A DNA stretch of 64,000 nt from contig JBEBYL010000006.1 in NCBI GenBank assembly GCA_040391135.1, positions 119,528 through 183,527 on the forward strand, written 5' to 3'. The position numbers were made by a program, and so were the translations under genes. Shown here one piece after another: positions 1-9,453 of the stretch. The DNA comes from G025836975 sp040391135 (lineage in GTDB: Bacteria; Pseudomonadota; Gammaproteobacteria; Burkholderiales; Burkholderiaceae_B). The number at the start of each line of letters is the position of its first letter. Position 1 is the stretch's first letter. Under the pieces are notes generated by a model. It was given only the letters and a program-made list of their open reading frames with translations. It had not been told where the DNA came from and did not search any database.

Positions 1-684
1 TGGCAGGCCTTGTGGAACAACCTGGCCTATGCACTGGTCACCATTCCGGTTTCGGTGGCCATCGCGCTCATCATGGCCCTATGGGTCAATCGCAAGCTGG
101 CGGGACGCGGCTTCCTGCGGCTGGCGTATTTCACGCCGACCGTGCTGCCCATGGTGGCCGTGGCCAATATCTGGTTGTTCTTCTATACGCCGCAGTACGG
201 CCTTATCGACCAGATCGCCGACCTGTTCCACCTGCCGGGCATGAACTGGCTGGGCAACCGCGGCACGGCGCTGCCGGCGCTGATGCTGGTCACCATCTGG
301 AAGGAGTCCGGCTTCTTCATGATTTTCTACCTGGCCGCCTTGCAGCAGATATCGCCTTCGCTGCGGGAAGCGGCCTTGCTGGAGGGCGCGTCGCGCTGGC
401 AGTACTTCCGGCGGATACTGCTACCGCTGCTCATGCCCACCACGCTGTTCGTGCTGATCAATGCGCTGATCAATGCCTTCCGCCTGGTGGACCATGTGCT
501 GGTGATGACCAAGGGCGGGCCCGACAACGCCAGCACCTTATTGCTGTTCTATATTTATGAAGTGGGATTCAGCTACTGGGACACTTCCTACGCCGCAACC
601 CTGTCGGTCGTGCTGCTGCTTATTCTTTCCATCACGGCGTTCATCAAGTTCCGCTGGCTTGACCGCAGGACACACTACCAATGA
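1..684 (+). CDS. CUT1-family sugar ABC transporter permease, UgpA-like (5' end outside window)
   Basis: Inner-membrane permease of a binding-protein-dependent sugar or glycerol-phosphate importer of the MalF/UgpA type. The reading frame is open from base 1, so the N-terminus lies upstream. About five hydrophobic segments are visible. The cytoplasmic EAA loop that docks on the ATPase is clear (EAALLEGASRWQYFRRI). The stop overlaps the next permease gene by 4 bases (ATGA), so the two are translationally coupled and should form a heterodimer. The binding protein and ATPase are expected upstream and are not seen. The substrate cannot be named from permeases alone. Confidence 0.9.
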   Translation, partial: WQALWNNLAYALVTIPVSVAIALIMALWVNRKLAGRGFLRLAYFTPTVLPMVAVANIWLFFYTPQYGLIDQIADLFHLPGMNWLGNRGTALPALMLVTIWKESGFFMIFYLAALQQISPSLREAALLEGASRWQYFRRILLPLLMPTTLFVLINALINAFRLVDHVLVMTKGGPDNASTLLLFYIYEVGFSYWDTSYAATLSVVLLLILSITAFIKFRWLDRRTHYQ

Positions 685-1481
685 CGCATAAGCTCGATAC
701 CCTGGGCGCCTGGCTGCTGGGCATACTGTGGTTCCTGCCCTTGGCGTATACGCTGTGGGCGGCCTTCCACCCTTCCGCCTATGCGACCAATTTCGACTTG
801 ACCGCCCCCCTGACGCTGGACAATTTCATTGCGGCTTGGCATGCCGCGCCCTTTGCCCGGTATTTTCTGAACACCTTCATCCTGGTCACCATGGTGCTGG
901 CGGCGCAACTGGTCTTGTCGACCCTGGCGGCCTATGCATTCGCGCGCTTCGAGTTCAAGGGACGCGACCTGGTCTTCCTGCTGGTGCTTCTGCAACTGAT
1001 GATCATGCCCGATGTGCTGATCGTCGAGAACTACCGGCTGATGTCCTGGCTGGGGGTGCGCGATACGATTTTCGCGGTGGGGCTGCCTTATTTCGCCTCG
1101 GCATTCGGCATCTTCCTGCTGCGCCAGACCTTCAAGACCGTTCCCCTGGAGCTGGAGGAAGCGGCCCGCGTCGAAGGCGCAAGCCGCTGGCAGATACTGA
1201 TGAAAGTCTATGTGCCGCTGGCCCGCCCCATATACGTGGCTTATGGACTGGTATCGGTCAGCTACCACTGGAATAATTTCCTGTGGCCTCTGATCATTAC
1301 CAATTCGGTGGAGTCGCGTCCGCTGACGGTGGGCCTGCAGGTGTTCGCCTCGACGGACCAGGGAATAGATTGGTCCATCATTACCGCCGCTACGCTGCTT
1401 AGCGCCGCGCCCCTGCTGATCGCTTTCCTGCTGTTTCAGCGGCAATTCGTGCAATCATTCATGCGCGCGGGAATCCGCTAA
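681..1481 (+). CDS. CUT1-family sugar ABC transporter permease, UgpE/MalG-like
   Basis: Second inner-membrane permease (266 aa) of the same ABC importer, overlapping the upstream gene by 4 bases. It has the N-terminal membrane segment and the short MalG-type layout of about six segments, with an EAA loop (EAARVEGASRWQILMKVYVP) near residue 160. Length is normal for the family. No ATPase or sugar enzyme follows: the next gene is on the opposite strand, so the operon ends here. The closest named families carry glycerol-3-phosphate, maltose or other oligosaccharides. Substrate is undetermined. Confidence 0.9.
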   Translation: MTHKLDTLGAWLLGILWFLPLAYTLWAAFHPSAYATNFDLTAPLTLDNFIAAWHAAPFARYFLNTFILVTMVLAAQLVLSTLAAYAFARFEFKGRDLVFLLVLLQLMIMPDVLIVENYRLMSWLGVRDTIFAVGLPYFASAFGIFLLRQTFKTVPLELEEAARVEGASRWQILMKVYVPLARPIYVAYGLVSVSYHWNNFLWPLIITNSVESRPLTVGLQVFASTDQGIDWSIITAATLLSAAPLLIAFLLFQRQFVQSFMRAGIR

Positions 1482-1484
1482 GCC

Positions 1485-1508
1485 GGGCAAGCCGGAATCA
1501 GCTTGCCC
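1485..1508. terminator. GC-rich hairpin between convergent genes
   Basis: GGGCAAGC (1485-1492) and GCTTGCCC (1501-1508) form a perfect 8-bp stem with an 8-base loop, placed just after the permease stop and just before the end of the convergent small gene. No T-run follows on either strand, so factor-independent termination is only a guess. Confidence 0.35.
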
Positions 1509-1515
1509 TCGACAC

Positions 1516-1833
1516 TCAGAAGCCCACGACCAGTCCTGGCAGGTCGACCGTGATGCGGGGCTTTTCCAGCGCAAGCGCCGCCTGCTCGGCGTATTCCCGG
1601 GCCAGCTGCCCGTCCTGGGACAGCTTGGCGTAGCCCAGCGCATCGGCCACGCCCAGGATTTTATCCAGCAGCAATACCTTGCCGCTGGGACGCAGCGGCT
1701 CGCAGCCCAGCCGGGTCCAGCTTGCGTCGAACCAGTCCCGGGCCGCCAATGCCGCCTGCCCGCCGGGATCCACATCGACGGTCAGTTCCAGCGATTGTCG
1801 GCTATTGAAAACGATCGTGACCACACTACGCAT
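1516..1833 (-). CDS. Small conserved hypothetical protein
   Basis: A 105-residue acidic protein with an ATG start and no signal peptide or membrane segment. I do not recognise a named domain. The N-terminal half looks like a beta-strand-rich start (MRSVVTIVFNSRQSLELTVD) and the rest is probably helical (about residues 55-90). It is convergent with the ABC permease operon and lies in the same direction as the DUF1840-like gene 36 bases upstream, so the two may be co-transcribed. Compact length and normal composition support it as a real gene, but function is unknown. Confidence 0.6.
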   Translation of the reverse strand: MRSVVTIVFNSRQSLELTVDVDPGGQAALAARDWFDASWTRLGCEPLRPSGKVLLLDKILGVADALGYAKLSQDGQLAREYAEQAALALEKPRITVDLPGLVVGF

Positions 1834-1869
1834 GCATGCTCCCGTAACGGCATTGGGCCAGGTGATTTT

Positions 1870-2217
1870 TTACCATGTGGGAGCAGGCTCCCAGACGACA
1901 TCGGCATTATGCTCGCGGGATAGCCGCAGCATGGCCAGCAACGGAAAGGCGCGGCGGCGAAAGCTGACCGGCTGGGCGATGGGATGCGTCCTGGAATCGT
2001 TATCGTCCTGATGATCGTCGGGAAATTCGGATTCCGTATCGGCGGAAATAGCCTGCTCTATGCCCTTTATGGCGGCATCCAGTTGATCGCGCGTGATAAC
2101 GCCCCGTTCTGGAAGGGTATCGGTGTATGGCTTGCCGGCGGCCTTGAGTATGGGCAAGGCGTGCTTGGAGAACATCAGCACTTCGGCGGCTGCTTTAGAG
2201 TGAAAGACGACTAGCAT
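1870..2217 (-). CDS. DUF1840-like small protein
   Basis: A 115-residue protein beginning MLVVFHSKAAAEVLMFSKHA, the conserved opening of the DUF1840 family found in betaproteobacteria. The middle (residues about 45-60) carries a helical segment with ITRDQLDAAI. An acidic linker (about 63-75) leads to the conserved C-terminal stretch with SFRRRAFPLLAMLR. The last residues correspond to the family's usual VVW ending followed by a few extra residues. No catalytic motif is visible. The biochemical role of DUF1840 is not known. It is probably transcribed with the small gene that follows it. Confidence 0.75.
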   Translation of the reverse strand: MLVVFHSKAAAEVLMFSKHALPILKAAGKPYTDTLPERGVITRDQLDAAIKGIEQAISADTESEFPDDHQDDNDSRTHPIAQPVSFRRRAFPLLAMLRLSREHNADVVWEPAPTW

Positions 2218-2312
2218 TTTCGGTTTCCCTCAATAGACACATTAGTACACTACCCTATCTCAAGGGCGCTGCCAAGCGGCAAGATATTGGGGTTTTCTTT
2301 GTAGGGGAAACC

Positions 2313-5300
2313 ATGTCGCGCTCGCTCCGTGTTCTTCTGCTGGCATGCCTGGCCGCCCTGCCGGAACAGGTTTGGGCGCAGGGCACTTGCGGCCCGCCGC
2401 AACTGGGCCCCCCTTGCGCCCAAGGCGGCGTTGCCGGCGTCCCAAACAGCGAGCCCGGCCTAAGCCTGGCCGCGGGTAATCCCATACATCTTGTCACGGG
2501 CAATAAATACCAAAAGGAAACCGATTTGCCCGCCCACCCCATGGCGCCAGGCATCGAGATCGTCCGCCATTACAACGCGCTCGACCGCCGACCATCCGCG
2601 CTGGGGCAAGGCTGGGCCTTGTCCTACGATACCCGGCTATTCCACGCCGGCGGACGCTGGCAAATCGTACAGGCCGATGGCAGCCGCATCGGCTTCGGTA
2701 AGGCCGCCGGCAAGCCGCTGGCCAATTCGTACGGCAGCCTTGCCGCCAAAGGCGATCATTGGGTGTGGTTCCAGCCCGGCCGGAGGCAACTGCACTTCGA
2801 CAAGCATGGCTACCTGATCCGTATCCAAAACGATGCGGGCTCCGCCATCCACATACATCGCGCCGCGCCATCCGGCCCCCTGGCTCACGCCATTGAACGC
2901 ATCGACCACGATGCCGGCACAGCGCTGCGCTTCGGCTACCGCATCGTCAATAACCGGGCTCAGCTTGGCCACATCGATACGGCCCACGGCCGCTTCCATT
3001 ATCAGCACGATGCGCTCATGCGGCTGGCCGGCGTCACTAGGCCCGACGGCATGCAGCGGCGCTACCTTTACGAGCCTGAACGCCAGGCGGGAAATGCCTT
3101 CGCCCTGACCGGCATCGAAGTCCTTTCCACCGGTGGGCAGGACACGCTCAGGCTCAATACCTGGGCCTACGATGCACAGGGCCGCGCCATCCTGTCCATT
3201 TCCGGCGAACCGGCCAGCGCAGCCGGCAAAGTAGCGCTGCATTACTTCCGGCCGCCCACGGCCAGCCAAAGCGGGCTGACCGTGGCCCGCAATGCCCAGG
3301 GCCGGGAAACCCGCTTTGAAACCGCCCTGCTGGGCGGCCGCCATATCTTGACCCAGGTCAGCGGGGCTGCCTGCCCCGGTTGCGCCGCTCCTGGCAGCCA
3401 GGCCCGATACGATCAGGACGGCCGCCTGCTGCAACTGAACGGCGCCACCCTGCGGCGCGATGCGCATGGCGCGGTCCGCGAGATTCATCCCGGCATGCCG
3501 GGATGGCCAGACCTTGCGCTGCGCTACCACGCCAACGGAATGCGTGCATCCTGGAGCTCATCGCTGACCGGCACGGAATACATTCACTACAACCCGCGCG
3601 GCCTGCCGGCGCAACGGCTTTTCGCCAACGGCGATACCATCCGTTATGAATACGATGCGCTGGGCCGCCCCCTGCGGCTGGTCGAGAAAAACGCCCAGGC
3701 GGAACAAGTCACCACGCTTTCCTGGCATGGGGCTCTGCTGACCCGCATCGGCCATCCGCAAGAAACCGAATCGCGCACTTACGATGAACACAAACGCCTG
3801 CGGCAACGCACGGTAAGCCGAGCATCGGCCGGCCCGCAACCTCTGCACTACACCGAGTCGTTCGACTACGACTCCGCGCACCGCTTGACTCGCCATCATC
3901 TGCCCGAAGGCGGTGCGCTGGAATACCGCTGGAACGATCAGGGGCGCCTGGCCGCCATACTTTGGCACGATGCCCAAGGGCGGCCTCACCGCATCATCGA
4001 CAGCGAACCGGGCATCCCGGGATACCGCTATGGCAATGGCCTGCAACTGTCCACCGCCCTGGATAGCCGGGGCCGGACCGACCTGCTGTCCTTGTCGCGC
4101 AATGGCGATCCCATCTGGCTGCTGCGCCACCATTACGACAAACATGGCCGGCTAAGCCAGGAACAGCACACAGCGGGCGACTTCAGCGAAACCTGGCGCT
4201 ACGCCTACGACGACCGGTCCAGGCTGGTGGGCGCAGAAAAGGCAGTCAACCACATGCGGAACGCCCCCGATAGTCCGGCACCCCGGCAGGAAAAAATTTG
4301 GTATGCCTGGAACGACGACGGCTCCATGGCCGCGCAGCGGCTCGATGGATCCACCCATAAACCTTTCATGCGGCGCGACGCGTCGGGCCTGCCGCTGGCT
4401 ATCGGCGGACGCGAGCTTGATTACGGCCCCAATCGGCGGCTGATCCGCGTTCAAGCCCAGGGCAAACTGCTGGCAAGCTATACGCACAACGCCTTTGGCC
4501 ATCGCATCGGCAGCCGCAGCCCGCAGGCCGGCACCGATTATTTCTATCTGGATAATCGGCTGGTTGCCGAACGACTGCACTCACAAGAAACCGCCAATCA
4601 GGCGGCCGGCGCCGGCCAGGCCTTTACACTTACCCGCCGTTATATCTATGCCCAGCATGTATTGGTCGGCATGATCGACTACACCCGGTCTGCGCTGTAC
4701 TGGGCGCATTCCGACCTTGTCGGCGCGGCAAGGCTGCTTACCGACCAATATCAAAAAATACGGTGGCAGGCCAGCTACAGCCCCACCGGCCTTGCCACCC
4801 GTATCGCGGGCGACCTGAGCCTGGACATACGCCTGCCCGGACAGGTGTTCGATGCCGCAACCGGCTGGCACGACAACCTGCTGCGCACCTACCTGCCGCA
4901 GTGGGGCCAGTACGCCGAGCCCGATCCCCTGGGGCCGGTACCCGGCAACCAGGCACTGGGCTATGCCGCGCAACAACCCAGGCGCCATGCCGATCCGCTG
5001 GGCCTGCTGCTGTTTGCCTTCGACGGCACGCGTCACAGTCCCGCAACGCAAAGCAATATATGGAAAATGAGCCAAGCCTACCGCGACGGCCCGGTTTTCT
5101 ACCATTCCGGGCCGGGCAACTCCCTATACCTGGACTGGGACGCCATCACCGCAGGCAGGGCGGCCCAGATCATCGAGAACCAATGGCAGTCCCTGCTCAA
5201 CACGCTAAGCCGGACCGGCAGCGCGAACGACACCATTCCCATCGACATCATCGGATTCTCGCGCGGGGCGGCGCTGGCCAGGCATTTCGGCAATCTGATC

Positions 5301-6002
5301 AACCAGCACACCGCGGGGGGCTTGTTCTCGTATGCCGACACATTGCGCGGCCACATATCCGCCTGCATCGACCTGCGCTTCATGGGTCTGTTCGATACCG
5401 TCGCGCAATTCGGGCCGGCCGGCCTGCAACGGCCCAACTTCGACCTGACCATCGCCCAAGGTTGGCAATGGGTTGCACATGCCGTTGCGCTGCACGAACG
5501 CCGCTGGATCTTCCCGCTTACGCTGGCGGCCGACGCCGACGGCCACAACATCGTCGAGGCCCCCTTCATCGGCGCGCACGCCGATATCGGCGGCGGCGCG
5601 CTCCGGGCAGCCGATGGCCAGGCCGGAACGCGCGGCGACCTGTCCGATGTGGCCCTGAACTGGATGCTGTGGCAGGCCGGCGCCGCCTCGGTCCAGTTCC
5701 AGCCTTTGCCGGCAAGCGATCATGAAATCACGCAGCCCATCCTGCACGACGAACGGTCCGCCCTGCTTAGATCGGCTCAAGACGGCGACCGCCGCGTCGA
5801 CACCGCCGGCGGTTCCATCCGGCATGCCTACCAGGACGATCATCCGCTGCTGGGACGCGACGCCCGGGCGCGCACCGAAGCCCTGATCGAACGCCATGAA
5901 AACTGGCGCAGCAGCGCCGGCTCCGAGGTCGGCATGGTCGATATGGCCGGCTATGCCCAGTGGCTGCATGACGAATTGGGATGGCGCCCCTTGGCCGCCT
6001 GA
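2313..6002 (+). CDS. Exported RHS-repeat protein with C-terminal DUF2235 (Tle1-like lipase) domain
   Basis: A 1,229-residue polymorphic-toxin-style protein. It starts with a Sec-type signal peptide (residues 1 to about 22, ending near VWA). A long RHS/YD-repeat shell follows (about 60-830), then the RHS-associated core with the GQYAEPDPLG and ADPLGL motifs near 870-895. The last 330 residues are a DUF2235 alpha/beta-hydrolase domain starting LLFAFDGT. The nucleophile elbow GFSRG is visible with Ser983, then LFDTV (acid) and GAHADIGGG (His), giving a plausible Ser-Asp-His triad as in type VI phospholipase effectors. No VgrG, PAAR, EagR or clear immunity gene is adjacent. The signal peptide argues for Sec export rather than loading on a type VI spike. 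Real activity is inferred. Confidence 0.85.
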   Translation: MSRSLRVLLLACLAALPEQVWAQGTCGPPQLGPPCAQGGVAGVPNSEPGLSLAAGNPIHLVTGNKYQKETDLPAHPMAPGIEIVRHYNALDRRPSALGQGWALSYDTRLFHAGGRWQIVQADGSRIGFGKAAGKPLANSYGSLAAKGDHWVWFQPGRRQLHFDKHGYLIRIQNDAGSAIHIHRAAPSGPLAHAIERIDHDAGTALRFGYRIVNNRAQLGHIDTAHGRFHYQHDALMRLAGVTRPDGMQRRYLYEPERQAGNAFALTGIEVLSTGGQDTLRLNTWAYDAQGRAILSISGEPASAAGKVALHYFRPPTASQSGLTVARNAQGRETRFETALLGGRHILTQVSGAACPGCAAPGSQARYDQDGRLLQLNGATLRRDAHGAVREIHPGMPGWPDLALRYHANGMRASWSSSLTGTEYIHYNPRGLPAQRLFANGDTIRYEYDALGRPLRLVEKNAQAEQVTTLSWHGALLTRIGHPQETESRTYDEHKRLRQRTVSRASAGPQPLHYTESFDYDSAHRLTRHHLPEGGALEYRWNDQGRLAAILWHDAQGRPHRIIDSEPGIPGYRYGNGLQLSTALDSRGRTDLLSLSRNGDPIWLLRHHYDKHGRLSQEQHTAGDFSETWRYAYDDRSRLVGAEKAVNHMRNAPDSPAPRQEKIWYAWNDDGSMAAQRLDGSTHKPFMRRDASGLPLAIGGRELDYGPNRRLIRVQAQGKLLASYTHNAFGHRIGSRSPQAGTDYFYLDNRLVAERLHSQETANQAAGAGQAFTLTRRYIYAQHVLVGMIDYTRSALYWAHSDLVGAARLLTDQYQKIRWQASYSPTGLATRIAGDLSLDIRLPGQVFDAATGWHDNLLRTYLPQWGQYAEPDPLGPVPGNQALGYAAQQPRRHADPLGLLLFAFDGTRHSPATQSNIWKMSQAYRDGPVFYHSGPGNSLYLDWDAITAGRAAQIIENQWQSLLNTLSRTGSANDTIPIDIIGFSRGAALARHFGNLINQHTAGGLFSYADTLRGHISACIDLRFMGLFDTVAQFGPAGLQRPNFDLTIAQGWQWVAHAVALHERRWIFPLTLAADADGHNIVEAPFIGAHADIGGGALRAADGQAGTRGDLSDVALNWMLWQAGAASVQFQPLPASDHEITQPILHDERSALLRSAQDGDRRVDTAGGSIRHAYQDDHPLLGRDARARTEALIERHENWRSSAGSEVGMVDMAGYAQWLHDELGWRPLAA

Positions 6003-6164
6003 TCCGCTCTTGCCCTGCGCGGTCAGGGGCGATCAGCCCATGATGGCGCAAATAACGTTATCATTTACCTCTTCTTGGCGTTTGCACAGGGGCGCCGACC
6101 CCCACGGCCCACCAGATTCACCCGGGCCCGGCCACGCTTCTCTTTTCGCTTATCTATTCATCTT

Positions 6165-7850
6165 ATGCTTCCAGGGCAACAACAACAGCTCATTTCGCTT
6201 ATACAGGCCGCCGTCGGCGCGCTCCTGCCCCAGGCAACACCCACCATTCTCCTCGAGCGTCCCAAAGTCGCCGCCCATGGCGATATCGCATGCAACGTCG
6301 CCATGCAACTGGCCAAACCGGCCGGACGCAATCCGCGCGAGCTGGCACAACAAATCGTCGATGCCCTGCTGGCCAACCCGGCCACTCAGGAACTGGTGGC
6401 GTCGGCCGAGATCGCCGGTCCGGGCTTCATCAACTTCCGACTGGCCGTTGCCGCGCGCCAGGCCGTCCTGCCGGCAATCGCCCAGGAAGGCGCCCACTAC
6501 GGCCGGCAGCCGGCACGCGCGGAAAAGCTGATGGTCGAGTTCGTGTCCGCCAACCCCACAGGCCCCCTGCATGTCGGGCATGCCAGGCAAGCCGCCCTGG
6601 GCGATTCGCTTTGCCGCTTGTTCAGTGCCCAAGGCTTCGATGTAACGCGCGAGTTCTATTACAACGACGCGGGCAACCAGATCGACAACCTGGCCATCAG
6701 CGTGCAGGCGCGCGCCAAAGGCATTGCTCCGGACTCGCCCGATTTTCCGCCTGACGGCTACAAGGGCGACTACATCGTCGACATCGCCCGCGATTTCCAG
6801 GCCAAGGCGACAGTACAGGCCTCCGACAGCGTGCCGGTCACCGCCACCGGAAATATCGACAGCCTGGACGACATCCGGCTTTTCGCCGTTACCTATCTGC
6901 GGCGCGAGCAGGATCTGGACTTGCAGGCCTTTGGCCTGAAGTTCGACAACTATTATCTGGAAAGCTCCCTGTACACCAGCGGCCGCGTCGAAAAAACGGT
7001 GCAGGCGCTGATCGCAGCCGGGCACACCTACGAAAGCGAAGGCGCGCTGTGGTTGCGCACCACCGAACTGGGCACAGGCGACGACAAAGATCGCGTCATG
7101 CGCAAATCCGAAGGCGGCTATACCTATTTCGTTCCCGATGTCGCTTACCACGTGGCCAAATGGGAGCGCGGCTTTCATCGCGCCATCAACATCCAGGGCA
7201 CCGACCACCACGGCACCATCGCCCGTGTGCGGGCCGGCCTGCAAGGGCTCGAGCTGGGCATCCCCAAGGACTTCCCGGCCTACATCCTGCATAAAATGGT
7301 CAAGGTCGTGCGCAACGGCGCCGAAGTAAAGATATCGAAGCGCGCCGGCAGCTATGTCACCCTGCGCGACCTGATCGAATGGGTGGGCCAGGATGCGGTG
7401 CGTTTCTTCCTGATCCAGCGCCGGGCGGACTCCGAATTCGTCTTCGACATTGACTTGGCGCTTTCCAAAAGCGAAGAAAACCCGGTGTACTATATTCAGT
7501 ACGCCCATGCGCGTATTTGCTCCATGCTGGCGCAGTCGGCCGAGCTGGCCGACCGGATACCGGCCGCCGCCGTCGACAAACTGCTTGCCCCGACCGAATT
7601 CGCCCTGATGCAACGCCTGGCCGAATATCCCGGCACGCTGGCATTGGCTACGCAAGAACTAGCTCCGCACCACCTGGCTTTCTGGCTGCGTGACTGCGCC
7701 GCCGATTTCCACGCGTGGTATAACGCCGAACGTGTCCTGGTCGACGATGCCGAACTGCGGCTTGCGCGTTTGCGCCTGGCCAGCGCCACCAGGCAAGTTA
7801 TTGCCAACGGCCTCGAACTGCTCGGGGTTTCCGCTCCTGAAAGGATGTAA
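6165..7850 (+). CDS. argS: Arginyl-tRNA synthetase
   Basis: Class I aminoacyl-tRNA synthetase that charges tRNA-Arg, cytoplasmic, 561 aa. The ATG at 6165 (MLPGQQQQLISLIQAAV) is chosen because the family starts with this helical N-terminal tRNA-binding domain. The longer frame upstream is low-complexity Arg/Pro. The HIGH signature appears as ANPTGPLHVGHARQ near residue 130. The KMSKS loop is the degenerate form common in ArgRS (KISKRAGSYV) near residue 390. The C-terminal anticodon-binding DALR domain is complete. The SPOR-domain gene starts 9 bases after the stop, so they are likely one operon. Confidence 0.97.
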   Translation: MLPGQQQQLISLIQAAVGALLPQATPTILLERPKVAAHGDIACNVAMQLAKPAGRNPRELAQQIVDALLANPATQELVASAEIAGPGFINFRLAVAARQAVLPAIAQEGAHYGRQPARAEKLMVEFVSANPTGPLHVGHARQAALGDSLCRLFSAQGFDVTREFYYNDAGNQIDNLAISVQARAKGIAPDSPDFPPDGYKGDYIVDIARDFQAKATVQASDSVPVTATGNIDSLDDIRLFAVTYLRREQDLDLQAFGLKFDNYYLESSLYTSGRVEKTVQALIAAGHTYESEGALWLRTTELGTGDDKDRVMRKSEGGYTYFVPDVAYHVAKWERGFHRAINIQGTDHHGTIARVRAGLQGLELGIPKDFPAYILHKMVKVVRNGAEVKISKRAGSYVTLRDLIEWVGQDAVRFFLIQRRADSEFVFDIDLALSKSEENPVYYIQYAHARICSMLAQSAELADRIPAAAVDKLLAPTEFALMQRLAEYPGTLALATQELAPHHLAFWLRDCAADFHAWYNAERVLVDDAELRLARLRLASATRQVIANGLELLGVSAPERM

Positions 7851-7859
7851 GACACTTCT

Positions 7860-8558
7860 ATGGCCCGCAACAGTCGAAAATCGTCTAGCTCCAAATCGGG
7901 CGGCAGCACGATGTTTGGAATACTGATCGGCCTGATTTTCGGGCTGATCGCCGCCGTCGCGGTAGCCTTGTTCGTTACTCAAGTTCCCATGCCCTTCGTG
8001 GACAAGGCCAGCCGCGACCCGGCCAAGACGCTCTTGCCCGACGTCCGGCAGGCGCCCGATCCCAATCTGGGCTTGTACGGCAAGGACGGCCCGGCCGGTC
8101 CGCAACCCACGGGGCCGACAGCGACGGCTCCGGCGCCTTTGCCGGGCACGGCGCCAACGGTGCCCGGAACGGCGGCTCCCGCGCAAGACAATATCGGCAA
8201 CTTGATCGCCAGTCTGGGCAATGGCGACAAGCCTGCGGCAAGCCAGCCCGCTCCGGCCCCAAGCGCCGCGGCCACCAAGCCTCCCCCGGGGACCGAGCCG
8301 CCCGCCAAACCGGCACCGGCCGCCACCCAGACCACCTATTACTTGCAGGCGGGCGCCTTCCGGTCGGAAAGCGACGCCGAGGCAGTCAAGGCACGCATAC
8401 TATTGCTTGGCCTGCCCGCCCAGGTTCAGAAGGCGCAGGTGAACGGCTCGACCGTCAATCGCGTGCGGGTGGGGCCCTTCAAAGGGATAGACGAAATGAA
8501 CCGCTCGCGCGCGCGGCTGGGGGCCGAGAAAATCGATTCCTCGGTTGTCCGGCCTTGA
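7860..8558 (+). CDS. SPOR-domain cell-division protein, FtsN-like
   Basis: A 232-residue bitopic inner-membrane protein. It has a short basic cytoplasmic tail (SRKSSSSKSGG), one membrane helix at about residues 19-41, a Pro/Ala-rich periplasmic linker (about 60-155) and a C-terminal SPOR domain (about 158-232, starting TTYYLQAGAFRSESDAEA). SPOR domains bind denuded glycan strands at the division septum. The architecture matches the FtsN-type protein often found next to argS in Burkholderiales. No gene name is assigned because several SPOR proteins share this layout. Confidence 0.88.
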   Translation: MARNSRKSSSSKSGGSTMFGILIGLIFGLIAAVAVALFVTQVPMPFVDKASRDPAKTLLPDVRQAPDPNLGLYGKDGPAGPQPTGPTATAPAPLPGTAPTVPGTAAPAQDNIGNLIASLGNGDKPAASQPAPAPSAAATKPPPGTEPPAKPAPAATQTTYYLQAGAFRSESDAEAVKARILLLGLPAQVQKAQVNGSTVNRVRVGPFKGIDEMNRSRARLGAEKIDSSVVRP

Positions 8559-8569
8559 ATGCTTTGCGT

Positions 8570-8597
8570 TTGCTGAACTTGTCGCCTTGTTTATAGT
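8570..8597 (+). promoter_or_regulatory. Candidate sigma-70 promoter for dsbA
   Basis: TTGCTG at 8570-8575 and TATAGT at 8592-8597 with a 16-base spacer, about 30 bases before the dsbA ATG. This is a consensus comparison by eye, not a measured start site. Confidence 0.35.
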
Positions 8598-8629
8598 CTT
8601 AATGACTTTTGATTCTCCTGGAAAACATT

Positions 8630-9259
8630 ATGTCGCTTAAACACCTGCTTCTACGCACTCTTGCCATGTTGGCCGTCGGTTCGGGGGCGCTGCTTTTGCC
8701 CGCGACGCAGGCCCAGGCCGCCGAACGCCATGTCGTGGTGGATCCAGCCCAGCCGTCGGACACCAGCGGCAAGATCGAGGTCCTGGAGTTCTTCGCCTAT
8801 ACCTGCCCGCATTGCAATAGCATCGAACCTATGGTCGAGAAATGGGCCAAGACGCTGCCCGATAACGTGGTGCTGCGCCCGGTGCCAGTGGCATTCAATG
8901 CCAGCATGGAAGACCTGCAAAAGCTTTATTATTCGCTGGAAGCGATGAATCGCCTGGACTTGCACGACGACGTCTTCAAGGCGATACATGTACAGCGCAA
9001 GCGCATCTACGATGCGGACGCAATTGCCGATTGGGTGGCCAGTCAAGGAGTGGATCGCAAGGCGTTCATGGATGTTTTCAACTCATTCGGCATCAAGTCC
9101 AAGGTGATGCGGGCGAACGAGCTTGCCAAGGCTTACAAGATCGAGGGCACGCCCAGTATTGCTGTTGGCGGCAAGTATGTGACGTCGCCGACAATGACGA
9201 ACAGTTATGAAGGGACGATAGAAGAGGCCCAGAAACTGGTGGAGATGGTTAACAAGTAG
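8630..9259 (+). CDS. dsbA: Periplasmic thiol:disulfide interchange protein DsbA
   Basis: Oxidises cysteine pairs in newly exported proteins and is re-oxidised by DsbB. 209 aa from ATG 8630 (MSLKHLLLRTLAML). An in-frame start 21 bases upstream would only lengthen the signal peptide. The signal peptide covers about residues 1-31 (cleavage after AQA). The active site is C59-P-H-C62 within FFAYTCPHCNSIEP, and the cis-proline loop is EGTPSIAVGG near residue 180. Length is typical. The gene stands alone, with a candidate promoter just upstream. Confidence 0.95.
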   Translation: MSLKHLLLRTLAMLAVGSGALLLPATQAQAAERHVVVDPAQPSDTSGKIEVLEFFAYTCPHCNSIEPMVEKWAKTLPDNVVLRPVPVAFNASMEDLQKLYYSLEAMNRLDLHDDVFKAIHVQRKRIYDADAIADWVASQGVDRKAFMDVFNSFGIKSKVMRANELAKAYKIEGTPSIAVGGKYVTSPTMTNSYEGTIEEAQKLVEMVNK

Positions 9260-9453
9260 GCCAGCCTTTTGTTTTTCTGTACCGTCAATTCGTTCTTAAG
9301 CGACGTCTGGTTCAGGGCAGGAGGGGCTAGACGTCTTAGATGGGGATGTAAACGGCGATTATTCACAGCTCGTTGGCGGAGCTTGGGGCGTGCCGTGCTT
9401 GCGCCCCGCCGACACATGCGTAATCAGCCGGGGATCTTCGCTAACCGCTTAGG

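Noticed and set aside
6150..7655. Minus-strand open frame of 501 codons
   Set aside because: Antisense to argS, which is fully supported by HIGH and KMSKS motifs.
9260..9453. Possible tRNA or small RNA between dsbA and metC
   Set aside because: There are short inverted repeats, but no cloverleaf, no T-loop consensus and no clear terminator.
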